A program made the position numbers and the translations under genes. A DNA stretch of 44,021 nucleotides, from assembly GCA_036397855.1 (NCBI GenBank), contig DASWID010000105.1:1-44021 (forward strand), read 5' to 3'. Below the pieces are notes generated by a model. The model worked only from the letters and a program-made list of their open reading frames with translations, did no database searches and was not told the origin of the DNA. Positions 1 to 8,821 of this stretch are shown here, piece after piece. The DNA is from Thermodesulfobacteriota bacterium. GTDB lineage: Bacteria > Desulfobacterota_D > UBA1144 > Nemesobacterales > CSP1-2. Each line of letters begins with the position of its first letter. Position 1 is the stretch's first letter.

Positions 1-228
1 TACGATTTTCATCAGTTCTGCTACAGGCAGCGGTGGCTCTTCACCGTTAGATCTCCTCGGTATTATCTCAGTGATTATGGCTTCTGCTGCTACTTGTTTG
101 GAGGCTTCCCAAAGGGCATAGCCTATCTTTCTCAAGGGTTCATCGGTTATAACGAGTACATTCTCATCTTGTTTTATTGCCATACAATCTCTGGCAGCAA
201 TTAAAGCTGCGGTTCTCATTCTGTCCAT
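1..228 (-). CDS. Aminopeptidase, M29/AmpS-like (N-terminal part only)
   Basis: The gene runs off the left edge of the window; 76 codons are visible from an ATG at 228. The translation begins MDRMRTAALIAARDCMAI and continues with ENVLVITDEPLRKIGYALWE and AIITEIIPRRSNGEEPP. This layout resembles the N-terminus of the leucyl aminopeptidase/AmpS (COG2309, peptidase M29) group, which are cytoplasmic metallopeptidases removing N-terminal residues. The metal ligands of that family lie further C-terminal, outside the window, so function rests on N-terminal resemblance only. It is transcribed away from the window, with no neighbouring gene on the same strand within 560 bases. Confidence 0.55.
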   Translation of the reverse strand, partial: MDRMRTAALIAARDCMAIKQDENVLVITDEPLRKIGYALWEASKQVAAEAIITEIIPRRSNGEEPPLPVAELMKIV

Positions 229-493
229 TAGATTTCAGCCCTCCGGAATAGGATTTCGATCTTTATATTTTCTTAAGTCTCGGATTGTTCAGCAACCATT
301 CTAACCCTCACAGATCTTAAATAAATTTTAAACACAATGAGTAATGATTGAAATATCCCAGGTGCTACCACCGATTGAAAGTCGGCAGGAGTTAACCATA
401 CCAAATAGAAAACGTTTGCCCTTGCATTCTTGACCATAAGCTAAAAAGTACCAAACATTTGGCATTATGGCTCCTTTCTTGCCAACCAACAGT

Positions 494-522
494 TTGCATT
501 TGGTTGTATAATTTCAATTAGA
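494..522 (+). repeat. 29-bp direct repeat, copy 1
   Basis: The sequence starts TTGCATTTGGTTGTATAATT. It matches 673-701 at 26 of 29 positions; the three differences are all transitions. Confidence 0.6.
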
Positions 523-606
523 TGGGCAACATTTGTAAATCTTGTACCGATTACAACTCTGCCAGATTCAGAGAGGTAACAGATTTGGAAAATTATTTTT
601 ATTAAA

Positions 607-671
607 CGGGACAGGAATGTCCCGCCTATCCTTTGTTAGGGCAAGCGATAGCCGGGGTTTTCCAACCCCGG
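607..671 (+). repeat. Two-hairpin dispersed repeat, copy A
   Basis: Left hairpin: CGGGACAGGAATGTCCCG. Right hairpin: CCGGGGTTTTCCAACCCCGG. They are joined by about 30 bases starting CCTATC and ending GATAG. The same arrangement recurs at 23815-23891, so this is a mobile-type intergenic palindrome rather than a local terminator. Confidence 0.7.
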
Positions 672-672
672 A

Positions 673-701
673 TTGCATTTGATTGTACAATTTCAATCAG
701 A
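673..701 (+). repeat. 29-bp direct repeat, copy 2
   Basis: Second copy of the repeat at 494-522 (TTGCATTTGATTGTACAATT and following). It directly abuts the right hairpin of the element at 607-671. Confidence 0.6.
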
Positions 702-738
702 AGATCAAGACTTTTAATAGAAATAGACTTTCATAAAC

Positions 739-758
739 GATCCTAATATCGTAGGATC
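739..758 (-). terminator. Possible terminator of the sigma factor gene
   Basis: A perfect 7-bp stem (GATCCTA/TAGGATC) with a 6-base loop lies 38 bases beyond the sigma factor stop codon on the minus strand. The U-tract after it is poor, so termination is only a suggestion. Confidence 0.3.
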
Positions 759-795
759 ATCTTCGCTGAATGACCTAGCAGATTGATGATTCAAA

Positions 796-1974
796 TTAGA
801 TAAAACCCTTAAGTAGTATCCCTATTTCACCCTGCCTGATCTTTTTCATAGAACGTCTCTCAATTTGCCTAATGCTCTCCCTGGTTAAACCAAAATATGC
901 CCCGATTTCTTCTAGCGTGAAACCTTCTTCATAACCGATTCCAAATCTCATCCTTAGAACCTCTTGTTCCCTCGTTTCAAGTTTTGAAAGGGCTTCCGAT
1001 ATTTTTGATTTCAAAATACTTTTTTCCAATACTATATCTGTCCTTGGTCGATCGTCAGTCATATAAATCTTCTTCGAACCACTATTATCTTCGAGGGTTG
1101 AAGCTGAAGTATCAATCGAAACAACACTCGTTTGAGTTAATTTAGCTATTTTTTTTAGTCTACTAATGCTAATTCCGGCTTCTTTTGCGATATCTTCAAT
1201 TGCTGGCCGTTCACCTTTTTCTTCCCTGAGCTTGATCATGGATTTCTTAACTTTATTAGCCCTCTCAAGCACACGAACCGGTACTCTTACAATTCTAGTC
1301 TGATCAAGCAATGCTCTAGATATACATTGGAAAATCCACCAAGACGCATAAGTCGAGAATCTGAATCCCTTTGATGGATCATACATTTTGACTGCCTTAA
1401 TTAACCCGATGTTACCCTCCTGTATGAGGTCAGCGAGCGGAAGTCCTCTACCCATGAACTTTATTGCCATGCTCACGACTAGCCTTAGATTGGCTTTAAT
1501 GAATCTATGATTGAAATCATTTGCTTTCTTTGAACAAGCTATCATCAATGCTGAAAGCCTTCGTATCCTTTTTGAAGAGTTTGAAATTTTATCCCTTTTA
1601 TCATCAATCCAAGAGATCTGTTTATCCTTTCTTAAAGGCACGTTAACTCTACGATCACGTCTATCTTCCAAATCGGATATTGATTTATGAAGAATTGTTT
1701 TTAACTCTTTCGCCTTTTTTTCGTATATCTTCATCTTCACTGAAATCCGAAGTTCTTCAACCGCATTGAAAAGAGGCTCAGCACCAACCTCCCTAAAATA
1801 TGTCTGGAGAATCCTTGTATTTTCTTCACTCCTAAACTTGCTATCTCCAATCCTGGAGTCTTTGCTGTGACTCATGTCATCTATTGTTGAGTCCTGTTTA
1901 TTCGTGCTGAATTTATCTGAAACGTCTCTTGTTGAAGATACTGATCGAAGCCATTTGTCTTTTTCATTAGACAT
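796..1974 (-). CDS. RNA polymerase sigma factor, sigma-70 family (RpoD/RpoS type)
   Basis: This protein directs RNA polymerase to promoters. Numbered from the ATG at 1974 (392 aa), region 1.2 is near residues 52-85 (LQTYFREVGAEPLFNAVEEL). Region 2 is about 152-230 (NLRLVVSMAIKFMGRGLPLA, DLIQEGNIGLIKAV), region 3 follows, and region 4.2 lies near 350-380 with a helix-turn-helix ending TRESIRQIE. Region 1.1 is absent, so this may be an alternative group 1/2 sigma rather than the housekeeping one. I chose 1974 because AAAAGG precedes it by 8 bases; the frame stays open to 2040 but no ribosome site is seen there. In region 2.4 the usual WWIRQ reads WWIFQ, so a normally conserved Arg is Phe. The gene stands alone. 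Confidence 0.9.
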   Translation of the reverse strand: MSNEKDKWLRSVSSTRDVSDKFSTNKQDSTIDDMSHSKDSRIGDSKFRSEENTRILQTYFREVGAEPLFNAVEELRISVKMKIYEKKAKELKTILHKSISDLEDRRDRRVNVPLRKDKQISWIDDKRDKISNSSKRIRRLSALMIACSKKANDFNHRFIKANLRLVVSMAIKFMGRGLPLADLIQEGNIGLIKAVKMYDPSKGFRFSTYASWWIFQCISRALLDQTRIVRVPVRVLERANKVKKSMIKLREEKGERPAIEDIAKEAGISISRLKKIAKLTQTSVVSIDTSASTLEDNSGSKKIYMTDDRPRTDIVLEKSILKSKISEALSKLETREQEVLRMRFGIGYEEGFTLEEIGAYFGLTRESIRQIERRSMKKIRQGEIGILLKGFI

Positions 1975-2321
1975 TCGTTTATACCTTTTTACCCTATAAA
2001 CGCAATGAATGTGCCAAATGATTTCATTCTTATAACTCATTGAAATTATTGAGCTACTTTTGATTGTAAATGATGCATATTAGCAATTTTTGGCAGCTTT
2101 CAGATAGTTTTTGACAAAAGTTGTCAGGAGGCTGTATCAACGATTTAAAAACTAATTAATTGGTAAATTGTATAATTGCAGAGTAGTTACAACCATTTTT
2201 GCGTGGTAAAAAACTAATATTAATTATTCATAAATCTATCTCCGTGCGAACAATCGATTGACAATACGAGGATTTATTGTATTAATATTAAGTCGTTTAA
2301 TAACATCGCGGAGGGCTGGTA
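1975..2321. other. Divergent promoter region, no gene
   Basis: AT-rich 347-base spacer between the leftward sigma gene and the rightward zinc-ribbon gene. It contains the inverted repeat TGACAA-AAG-TTGTCA (2112-2126), about 140 bases before the sigma start, which could be an operator. It also holds a candidate promoter for the + gene at 2258-2285. No coding signal is seen. Confidence 0.5.
2258..2285 (+). promoter_or_regulatory. Candidate sigma-70 promoter for the zinc-ribbon gene
   Basis: Perfect -35 TTGACA at 2258-2263, 16-base spacer, weak -10 TATTAA at 2280-2285. It lies 37 bases before the start codon at 2322. Confidence 0.4.
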
Positions 2322-2522
2322 ATGTCAGTTAAGAGAATTTGCTGGGATTGTCCTGACACCCCTGTAAGAGAATGGAGTATCCTCTCTGAATCAAGAGCAA
2401 GGGAAGGGCATTTGATTAATATAAGCTGTCCGAATTGCAAAAAGGAATCAAGAATATTTGGATGGATGGTAGGTTGTGATTGTGATTCCTGTAAGACCCA
2501 AGTCATAGGTGCAGCCAAATAG
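2322..2522 (+). CDS. Small Cys-rich zinc-ribbon-like protein
   Basis: A 66-aa protein with seven cysteines: C8 and C11 (CWDC), C36 and C39 (CPNC), then C52, C54 and C57 (CDCDSC). Paired CxxC knuckles suggest one or two structural zinc sites; I do not recognise the family. The start is firm: GGAGGG precedes the ATG with about 6 bases of spacing. The gene stands alone, with a candidate promoter at 2258-2285. Function is unknown; a nucleic-acid- or protein-binding role is only a guess from the fold type. Confidence 0.75.
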   Translation: MSVKRICWDCPDTPVREWSILSESRAREGHLINISCPNCKKESRIFGWMVGCDCDSCKTQVIGAAK

Positions 2523-2696
2523 AAATCGATTCATTAACATTTAACAAGGATAAATATAGATCTCAATTTAATCTAAAATTGTAGAGTCTATTTTAATACA
2601 GGTTTAAATTTACAAAATACTTTTTACTTTTGTCGGTGAACAAAAACCAAAATCAATACGTAGGTACACTGACTCAGGTCCAACTAGATAATTTAG

Positions 2697-3641
2697 ATGA
2701 AAGTGCTTTTAACAGGAGGTGCTGGTTTTATTGGTTCCTGGGTAGCAGAGGCTCTTATAGCCGACGGAAACGAAGTTTTTATCATAGATGACCTCTCCAC
2801 TGGCAACATTGAAAACATCCCAAAAGATGCAAACTTTGTCGAGGCCGATATAAAAGATCGTGAGCCGCTCGAAAAAATATTTGAGGATTTTAAACCAGAA
2901 GTAGTTAATCATCATGCCGCTCAAATAAATGTCAGGAACTCTGTAGAAGATCCAAATTTCGATGCGCAAGTGAATATACTCGGCACGATAAATCTATTAG
3001 AGCTATCGATAAAACACGAAATAAAGAAATTCATGTTTGCATCGACTGGTGGAGCCATCTACGGAGAGCCTAAGGTCATCCCATGCATAGAAGACACGCT
3101 TCCAGCACCTATTTCTCCGTATGGAGTTTCGAAATTCGCAGTCGAACAATATCTAAATTACTATAAAGCAGTCCACGGCCTTTCTCACGTCGTTCTGAGA
3201 TATTCTAACGTATATGGTCCTAAGCAAAATCCACATGGTGAAGCAGGGGTTGTGGCTATTTTCTGTAATCGAATTAAGTATGGTGATCCATGCGAAATTT
3301 TTGGAGACGGAAAGCAAACCAGGGATTATATTTATGTAGAGGATGTTGCCAGGGCAAATATTTTAAGCCTAAATGCTCAAGATGTTATACTCAACATCGG
3401 AACAGCAATTGAAACATCTGTTAATGATATCGTAAGCACATTGAAAAGAGTCACAAACAGAGATGTACAAGTTGTATATACCCCTCGCCGGAGCGGAGAA
3501 GTAGATAGAATTGCCCTCGAAATCAAGCGAGCAGAGGAATTCCTGGGATGGACTCCGCATATAAACTTAGAAGACGGCCTTTACCAAACATGGGAATGGT
3601 TCAGTAGTGAACAGGCCGGCTATACGACCTTGAATAAGTAA
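2697..3641 (+). CDS. NAD-dependent sugar epimerase (UDP-glucose 4-epimerase, GalE-like)
   Basis: A 314-aa extended short-chain dehydrogenase/reductase, probably interconverting nucleotide sugars such as UDP-glucose and UDP-galactose. Visible hallmarks are the N-terminal Rossmann motif TGGAGFIGS (residues 6-14) for NAD, DDLSTG after strand 2, catalytic S116/T117 in STGGAIYGEP, and the YxxxK pair Y142/K146 in SPYGVSK. C-terminal substrate motifs RYSNVYGPKQ and GDGKQTRDYIYVEDVARA are also typical. Length fits the family. Exact substrate cannot be told, and the RBS is weak. The methyltransferase-like gene starts 22 bases downstream and is probably cotranscribed. Confidence 0.9.
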   Translation: MKVLLTGGAGFIGSWVAEALIADGNEVFIIDDLSTGNIENIPKDANFVEADIKDREPLEKIFEDFKPEVVNHHAAQINVRNSVEDPNFDAQVNILGTINLLELSIKHEIKKFMFASTGGAIYGEPKVIPCIEDTLPAPISPYGVSKFAVEQYLNYYKAVHGLSHVVLRYSNVYGPKQNPHGEAGVVAIFCNRIKYGDPCEIFGDGKQTRDYIYVEDVARANILSLNAQDVILNIGTAIETSVNDIVSTLKRVTNRDVQVVYTPRRSGEVDRIALEIKRAEEFLGWTPHINLEDGLYQTWEWFSSEQAGYTTLNK

Positions 3642-3663
3642 TCTAAAGCACTCAAAGGTAAGA

Positions 3664-4650
3664 ATGGATTTCTCTGAACTCAATCGTTTAAGTAGCGGAT
3701 TTAGTGTATCCAGAATTATCCAGGTTGCTGTAAGGATAGGAATATTTGATAAAATTGAAACCCGGGGAAGCACTTCAGAAGAAGTAGCTTCATCGATTGA
3801 TACCAGCCCAAGGGCAACAGAACTATTTTTAAATGCCTTAGTAGCTATAGGATTACTATCAAAGGAATCTGGAAAATATTTCAATACAGAAATCTCACGC
3901 ACATATCTGGTTAAGAACTCCCCCAAATACTTTGGTGGGATGATTATATTCGAACATAATCTATGGGATATGTGGGGCAAACTAGAAGATTCAGTAAGAA
4001 CGGGAATGCCTGGCAGAAAACCTGATATGTTTCAAAATAGGGAAGATGAAACGGAAAAATTTATTTTGGCTATGCACTCACTCGTAAAGGCAAGAGGCGA
4101 CGCCGAAGTCGTAAGCCACCTATTAGACCTTAGATGGGCAAATTCGTTGATTGATATAGGTTCAGGACCGGGGACGTATCCAATTGAGTTTATAAATAAA
4201 TATCCAAAACTCGAGATTACAATATTTGACCTACCAGGAACCCTACGTGTAACAAGGAAAATCCTGGAAGAGGAACATAAGATAGGTCAAATTACCTTAT
4301 TTGAAGGAGATTATAAGAAAAATAGAATACCCGATGGTTTTGATGTGGCATTTCTTTCAAATATCATCCACAGCGAAGACGAAAACACGAATCAAAGTTT
4401 AATGAAAAATATTTATGAAGCATTAAACACTGGAGGACTGCTAGTAATCAAAGATCATATATTAAATGAAGACCTTACAAGCCCCGCTGTAGGAGCTATC
4501 TTTTCTATTACGATGCTCCTAGCGACAAACGGTAGAGACTATTCCTTCAAGCAAGTCTCCACATGGCTGGAAGCCACCGGATTTAATTATATAGAATGGA
4601 AACAATTACCAAAACCTTTAGAATCATCGTTGATCACAGCGCGAAAATAA
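3664..4650 (+). CDS. O-methyltransferase-like protein, SAM-dependent (methyltransferase_2 family)
   Basis: A 328-aa protein with the two-part plan of plant-type and hydroxyneurosporene-type O-methyltransferases. The N-terminal winged-helix dimerisation domain spans about residues 1-100 (VAVRIGIFDKIETRGSTSEE; ALVAIGLLSKESGKY). The Rossmann SAM domain has motif I DIGSGPGTYP at 164-173, TIFDLP at 186-191 and a candidate catalytic base H236 in NIIHSEDENTN. It would move a methyl group from SAM to a small hydroxylated molecule; the substrate is unknown. AAGG precedes the ATG. It follows the epimerase by 22 bases, suggesting joint transcription. Confidence 0.85.
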   Translation: MDFSELNRLSSGFSVSRIIQVAVRIGIFDKIETRGSTSEEVASSIDTSPRATELFLNALVAIGLLSKESGKYFNTEISRTYLVKNSPKYFGGMIIFEHNLWDMWGKLEDSVRTGMPGRKPDMFQNREDETEKFILAMHSLVKARGDAEVVSHLLDLRWANSLIDIGSGPGTYPIEFINKYPKLEITIFDLPGTLRVTRKILEEEHKIGQITLFEGDYKKNRIPDGFDVAFLSNIIHSEDENTNQSLMKNIYEALNTGGLLVIKDHILNEDLTSPAVGAIFSITMLLATNGRDYSFKQVSTWLEATGFNYIEWKQLPKPLESSLITARK

Positions 4651-4727
4651 AACGAAAACACGTTTGTCCCGAAAATAATTGAAGATAATAACTCATATTG
4701 GTATCATAAATTTCATGGAGGTAGACT

Positions 4728-4928
4728 ATGGGTGATAAACCTGAGTTCGGATATGATGTAAGAATTATTGAAAGATATCTGCGTGAAGGGAAAATTACGA
4801 AAAATGAGTACGAAGAGTATCTGAAAAATCTTCCAGATATGGTCGATGAAAGTTGTCCCTTGATCATAGATGATGAACCTACGGGGGAATTAGAAGGTGA
4901 ATCGAATCATAATGAGGAAGAGTCGTAA
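4728..4928 (+). CDS. Small acidic protein of unknown function
   Basis: 66 aa with a strong ribosome site (GGAGG, 6 bases before the ATG). The first half is charged and helical (RIIERYLREGKITKNEYEEY). The second half is very acidic and looks disordered, ending SNHNEEES. No catalytic motif is visible. The stop overlaps the next start as TAATG, so translation of the two small genes is coupled. I do not recognise a named family, though similar short proteins seem to occur in deltaproteobacterial genomes (recollection, not checked). Confidence 0.7.
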   Translation: MGDKPEFGYDVRIIERYLREGKITKNEYEEYLKNLPDMVDESCPLIIDDEPTGELEGESNHNEEES

Positions 4929-5137
4929 TGAATTGGGAATACAAAATAATCTCGGTAGATGAACTGATTTCAGACCATGAAGATCATGACATAGCTGTCT
5001 CAAAGCAGGCGGCTTCATCACGGAGGTCAAAGATAGGAAAAGGTCTTGAACACAATCTAAACCAGCAAGGTGAACTGGGATGGGAGTTAATTACCATTTT
5101 TGGCGAATTTGGAATTTTCAAAAAACCAAAGGTTTAG
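4928..5137 (+). CDS. DUF4177-like small protein
   Basis: 69 aa. The start MNWEYKI and the later LNQQGELGWELITIFGEFGIF fit the DUF4177 pattern (WEYK, then LNxxGxxGWELV, then a hydrophobic end). Function is unknown. Its ATG shares a base with the preceding stop codon (TAATG), so it is translated by coupling with the acidic small protein. It ends two bases before the guaA stop codon on the other strand, leaving no room for a separate terminator. Confidence 0.7.
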   Translation: MNWEYKIISVDELISDHEDHDIAVSKQAASSRRSKIGKGLEHNLNQQGELGWELITIFGEFGIFKKPKV

Positions 5138-5138
5138 A

Positions 5139-6671
5139 TTATTCCCACTCTATGGTGCTTGGAGGTTTGGTTGAAACATCATAGACCACACGGTTTACAC
5201 CCTTCACTTCGTTGATGATACGCACGGATACGGTTTCCAAAACATCATAAGGTATTCGAGCCCAATCAGCAGTCATTCCGTCTACGCTTGTAACGGCCCT
5301 CAAGGCAATTACATTCTCATAAGTTCTTTCATCCCCCATAACTCCCACTGTTTTAATCGGAAGAAAAACGCAAAAAGCCTGCCATATATCATCATATATT
5401 CCCGCTTTCTTTAACTCCTCGATGAATATCGCATCAGACTGTCTAAGATCCCTTATTTTATCCTCGTCCACTTCGCCGATGATTCTAATTGCCAGACCAG
5501 GGCCAGGGAACGGGTGACGGCTGAGAATGTCTGGACGAAGTCCAAGCTCACGACCCACCTCTCTTACCTCATCCTTAAACAGCTCTCTCAATGGTTCAAC
5601 CAGTTCCAGTTTCATTTTTTCAGGAAGACCTCCCACATTATGATGAGATTTAATCTTCGACGAGGGTCCCTTAACGCTGACACTTTCTATGACATCAGGA
5701 TAAAGAGTCCCCTGAGCAAGAAATTCAGCCTTATTAATCTTAGATGCCTCTTCTTCAAAGACCCTTATAAACTCTTCACCGATTATTTTTCTTTTTTCCT
5801 CCGGATCCTCCACACCCCGAAGCTTTCGTAAAAATCTATCTGTCGCATCTACATGAATTACATTAAGCCCCATCTTCCTGTAAACATCTAAAACCTCTGA
5901 TCCTTCGTCGAGTCTCAAGAGTCCCGTATCGACGAAGAAACAGTAAAGTCGGTCCCATACGGCACGTTGCAAGATCAAAGCTGTTACAGACGAATCGACT
6001 CCGCCAGAAATTGCACATACTACGTTAGAATCTCCAACCTTTTCTCTAATTTCTTTTATCGTGTCGTCTGCAAAGGATTTAGGAGTCCAATCGCCATCGC
6101 ACCCCGCGATCTTAAATATAAAATTTGATAGAATCTCTTTCCCATATCCTGTGTGCACGACCTCTGCATGGAATTGAATGCCGAAGATCTTATCTCTATC
6201 ACTTTTTATCGCTGCAATTGGGGAATTGACGCTCGATGCAATAGCGGAAAATCCGGCGGGCAACTCGAGCACTCGGTCGCTGTGAGACATCCAGACAGAG
6301 GTTTTTTGGGGAATACCCGAGAAAATGTCCGCGTAATCGGTTATCTCAACTTCAGACGGTCCAAATTCTCTTCTTTGGGAGCGTTCAACTTTCCCCCCCA
6401 GCAGGTGTACTATTAGTTGCATCCCGTAACATATACCCAGTATGGGGATACCTAATTCAAGTATCTTATGAGTTAAAGAAGGAGAACAATCATCCCATAC
6501 GCTTGCAGGACCACCAGAAAGAATCATTGCCTTGGGTTGAATTTCAATAATTTCGTCTATTGAAATATGGAAAGGCCTGATCTCTGAAAAAACGCCTAAC
6601 TCACGAATTCTTCTTGCTATAAGCTGTGTATACTGAGATCCAAAATCCAGGACTAATACCTTTTCTCTCAT
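5139..6671 (-). CDS. guaA: GMP synthase (glutamine-hydrolysing)
   Basis: Converts XMP to GMP with ATP and glutamine, the last step of guanine nucleotide synthesis in the cytoplasm. The 510-aa length is standard. The N-terminal class I glutamine amidotransferase has nucleophile C81 in GICYGMQ and H168/E170 in QFHAEV. The ATP-pyrophosphatase domain has the P-loop SGGVDSS at 222-228, and the dimerisation domain ends [11 protein letters not shown]. The usual FHPE motif reads FHAE here (P to A); catalytic residues are intact. guaB lies 81 bases upstream on the same strand, so this is a guaB-guaA operon. Confidence 0.97.
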   Translation of the reverse strand: MREKVLVLDFGSQYTQLIARRIRELGVFSEIRPFHISIDEIIEIQPKAMILSGGPASVWDDCSPSLTHKILELGIPILGICYGMQLIVHLLGGKVERSQRREFGPSEVEITDYADIFSGIPQKTSVWMSHSDRVLELPAGFSAIASSVNSPIAAIKSDRDKIFGIQFHAEVVHTGYGKEILSNFIFKIAGCDGDWTPKSFADDTIKEIREKVGDSNVVCAISGGVDSSVTALILQRAVWDRLYCFFVDTGLLRLDEGSEVLDVYRKMGLNVIHVDATDRFLRKLRGVEDPEEKRKIIGEEFIRVFEEEASKINKAEFLAQGTLYPDVIESVSVKGPSSKIKSHHNVGGLPEKMKLELVEPLRELFKDEVREVGRELGLRPDILSRHPFPGPGLAIRIIGEVDEDKIRDLRQSDAIFIEELKKAGIYDDIWQAFCVFLPIKTVGVMGDERTYENVIALRAVTSVDGMTADWARIPYDVLETVSVRIINEVKGVNRVVYDVSTKPPSTIEWE

Positions 6672-6752
6672 ATAAGAACTTTAAGATAATATAGGTTCGA
6701 TCAAAATCTACCTTTTGGTTATGGTTAATTTGCCCTCAAAATAAATTAAGAG

Positions 6753-8219
6753 CTATTCAATCCTATAATTGGGAGCTTCCTTTGTTATAATAACATCGTG
6801 AACATGGCTTTCACGAAGACCGGCACGTGTTACTCTTATAAAGTTAGCAGCTTGCTTAAGCTCCGGGATAGTACGGCAGCCTGTGTATCCCATTCCCGCT
6901 TTCAATCCACCCACAAGTTGAAAGATCACTCCACCAAGCGATCCTCTATACGGAATCCTACCCTCAATACCTTCAGGGACAAGCTTCGCATCAATCATCT
7001 CATCTTGTGCATAACGATCACGACTCCCTTTTTTCATAGCTTCTAGTGAACCCATTCCACGGTAGACCTTGTATGTCCTTCCCTGAAAAAGGACGACCTC
7101 ACCTGGGGCTTCATCCGTACCGGCAAACAGGTTTCCAATCATCACAGAATCTGCCCCAGCCCCAATGGCTTTAGTAATATCACCAGAATATTTTATTCCC
7201 CCATCTGCTATCAGGGGAATACCAGTTTTTGCTGCCACCCCCGCTACATTCTTTATCGCCGATATCTGGGGCATCCCAACGCCAGCAATAACCCTAGTAG
7301 TGCAAATTGACCCCGGACCCACTCCAACCTTAATGGCGTCTGCACCCGCCTTTATCAAAGCCTCAGCACCTTCAGCAGTCCCTACATTTCCAGCAATAAG
7401 TTCTATACCACGGAAATTTTTCTTGCTGGAAACTATGGCATCAATTACCCTGCTTGTATGGGCATGAGCGGTATCAATTACTATAACATCACAGCCCACT
7501 CTCAAGAGTGCCTCAATTCTTGCTTCTCTTTCAGTATTTATTCCGACTGCAGCACCACACCTCAGCCTTCCCATCTTGTCTTTGCACGCTCTCGGGTGCT
7601 TTTCTATCTTTTCAATATCTTTCATTGTAATTAGACCGCGAAGTCTAAATTCATCATTTACAACCGGCAACTTCTCAATTTTATATTTATGAAGTAATTC
7701 CGTCGCCTCCTCCAATGTTGTTCCTTCGTTTACAGTAATTAGTTTTTTCTTTGGAGTCATTAATTTATCGACTCTGTAGTGAAGATTCTTCTCAAACCTA
7801 AGATCCCTATAAGTTATGATGCCTAAAAGTTTTCCGTCCGCACCCGTGACAGGCAGTCCAGTGATGTTATGTCTCAGCATAATATCCAGTGCCTCTTGAA
7901 CACTGTGGTTAGGTCGCACTGTCAATGGATTAACTATCATCCCACTTTCATATTTTTTGACCATTTCAACTTCAGCAGCTTGCGATGTAATATCCAGATT
8001 CCTATGAATAATTCCGATACCCCCTTCCTCAGCCATTGCTATAGCTGTCTTTGCTTCAGTCACTGTATCCATTGCTGCGCTGATAATTGGAATATTAAGA
8101 CTGATCCGGGCAGTAAGATTAGTTGATACTTCTACTTCGTTGGGAAGGACCTCTGAATAGGAAGGAAGCAAAAGAACATCATCAAAGGTTAGCGTTTCCT
8201 CGATCTTGTCCTTTGACAT
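6753..8219 (-). CDS. guaB: IMP dehydrogenase
   Basis: Oxidises IMP to XMP with NAD+, the rate-limiting step to GMP. It is 488 aa, the standard bacterial length. The catalytic TIM barrel is interrupted by two CBS domains (about residues 92-205, with [20 protein letters not shown] and [20 protein letters not shown]). The active-site loop GPGSICTTR has nucleophile C306, and the flap R402-Y403 is present (SRDRYAQ). An AAAGGA ribosome site lies about 10 bases before the ATG. It starts 6 bases after a small basic-protein gene and is followed by guaA, so all three are probably one transcript. Confidence 0.97.
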   Translation of the reverse strand: MSKDKIEETLTFDDVLLLPSYSEVLPNEVEVSTNLTARISLNIPIISAAMDTVTEAKTAIAMAEEGGIGIIHRNLDITSQAAEVEMVKKYESGMIVNPLTVRPNHSVQEALDIMLRHNITGLPVTGADGKLLGIITYRDLRFEKNLHYRVDKLMTPKKKLITVNEGTTLEEATELLHKYKIEKLPVVNDEFRLRGLITMKDIEKIEKHPRACKDKMGRLRCGAAVGINTEREARIEALLRVGCDVIVIDTAHAHTSRVIDAIVSSKKNFRGIELIAGNVGTAEGAEALIKAGADAIKVGVGPGSICTTRVIAGVGMPQISAIKNVAGVAAKTGIPLIADGGIKYSGDITKAIGAGADSVMIGNLFAGTDEAPGEVVLFQGRTYKVYRGMGSLEAMKKGSRDRYAQDEMIDAKLVPEGIEGRIPYRGSLGGVIFQLVGGLKAGMGYTGCRTIPELKQAANFIRVTRAGLRESHVHDVIITKEAPNYRIE

Positions 8220-8225
8220 GTTCTA

Positions 8226-8600
8226 TTATCCTTTCTTTTTCTTACGTGACTTTATAATGTTACTCGTTAATTTTTTAGATCGACCCCTAGCTTGCTTTGG
8301 AAGCTTTACAACTTTGGCTATCGGTGCTTGTTTTGCGGGGATTTTAACAATTTCGATAACCTTTTTTCTCATTTCCGGTAGCGTAACTCCGAGCTCAATT
8401 TCAATCTCCTGCTCTTTTTCACCAAGATTGACGAATACTGGGAGTACACCGACGAACGTTGTAGAATCTACTCGTTCAAATCCAAGAGCTTTTAGTAGCT
8501 TTTTGGGCAACACAGGGAACTGTATTACAGCAACATCAGCAGTTTCCTGCGGAAGCAGGCCATCCTGACTCACACTAATCTTTAGCCTTGTCGATTTCAT
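8226..8600 (-). CDS. Unknown basic-tailed protein upstream of guaB
   Basis: 124 aa. The first 80 residues look like a compact beta-rich domain (RLKISVSQDGLLPQETADVA). The last 30 are strongly basic (KQARGRSKKLTSN, ending KSRKKKKG) and could bind nucleic acid. No motif or family is recognised. It lies 6 bases before guaB in the same direction and is probably translated from the same mRNA. The ribosome site is weak. The long in-frame coding, operon position and normal residue composition support a real gene. Confidence 0.6.
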   Translation of the reverse strand: MKSTRLKISVSQDGLLPQETADVAVIQFPVLPKKLLKALGFERVDSTTFVGVLPVFVNLGEKEQEIEIELGVTLPEMRKKVIEIVKIPAKQAPIAKVVKLPKQARGRSKKLTSNIIKSRKKKKG

Positions 8601-8821
8601 CTATCGTTAAAAAAAATTAATTTGATGTCTATATACTGACTTAAAAAACAATAAATCCTTCACGTACCAACCTTTCCTTTTTCCCATTATAAAAATCCTG
8701 GAAAGATAGCCGTCTTTTGTTAATTTGAAAAATCCTAATATAAACCGTTTATTATACTAAAAATATCGGAAAACTTCAATAGCGGTTATAACGTAACGAT
8801 TCAAATATTGAGGCATCATTA
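8601..8821. other. Promoter-bearing gap upstream of the guaBA unit
   Basis: About 220 AT-rich bases between two leftward genes. It must contain the promoter for the guaB operon: a minus-strand TATAAT lies near 8680, but I see no good -35 with it. No gene is visible. Confidence 0.35.

Larger units (their letters stand above)
229..795. other. Intergenic region with repeats, no gene
   Basis: This 567-base gap lies between two leftward genes. I find no convincing ORF. It holds a 29-base direct repeat (494-522 and 673-701), a two-hairpin element (607-671) and a small stem-loop (739-758) just past the sigma factor gene. Confidence 0.6.

Noticed and set aside
1975-2040. Longer start of the sigma factor gene (22 extra residues to 2040)
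   Set aside because: No ribosome site before 2040, while AAAAGG precedes the ATG at 1974; the extra residues look unlike sigma N-termini.
2112-2126. Inverted repeat TGACAA-AAG-TTGTCA as an operator
   Set aside because: Short, single occurrence and without a known regulator; kept only as a remark in the intergenic entry.
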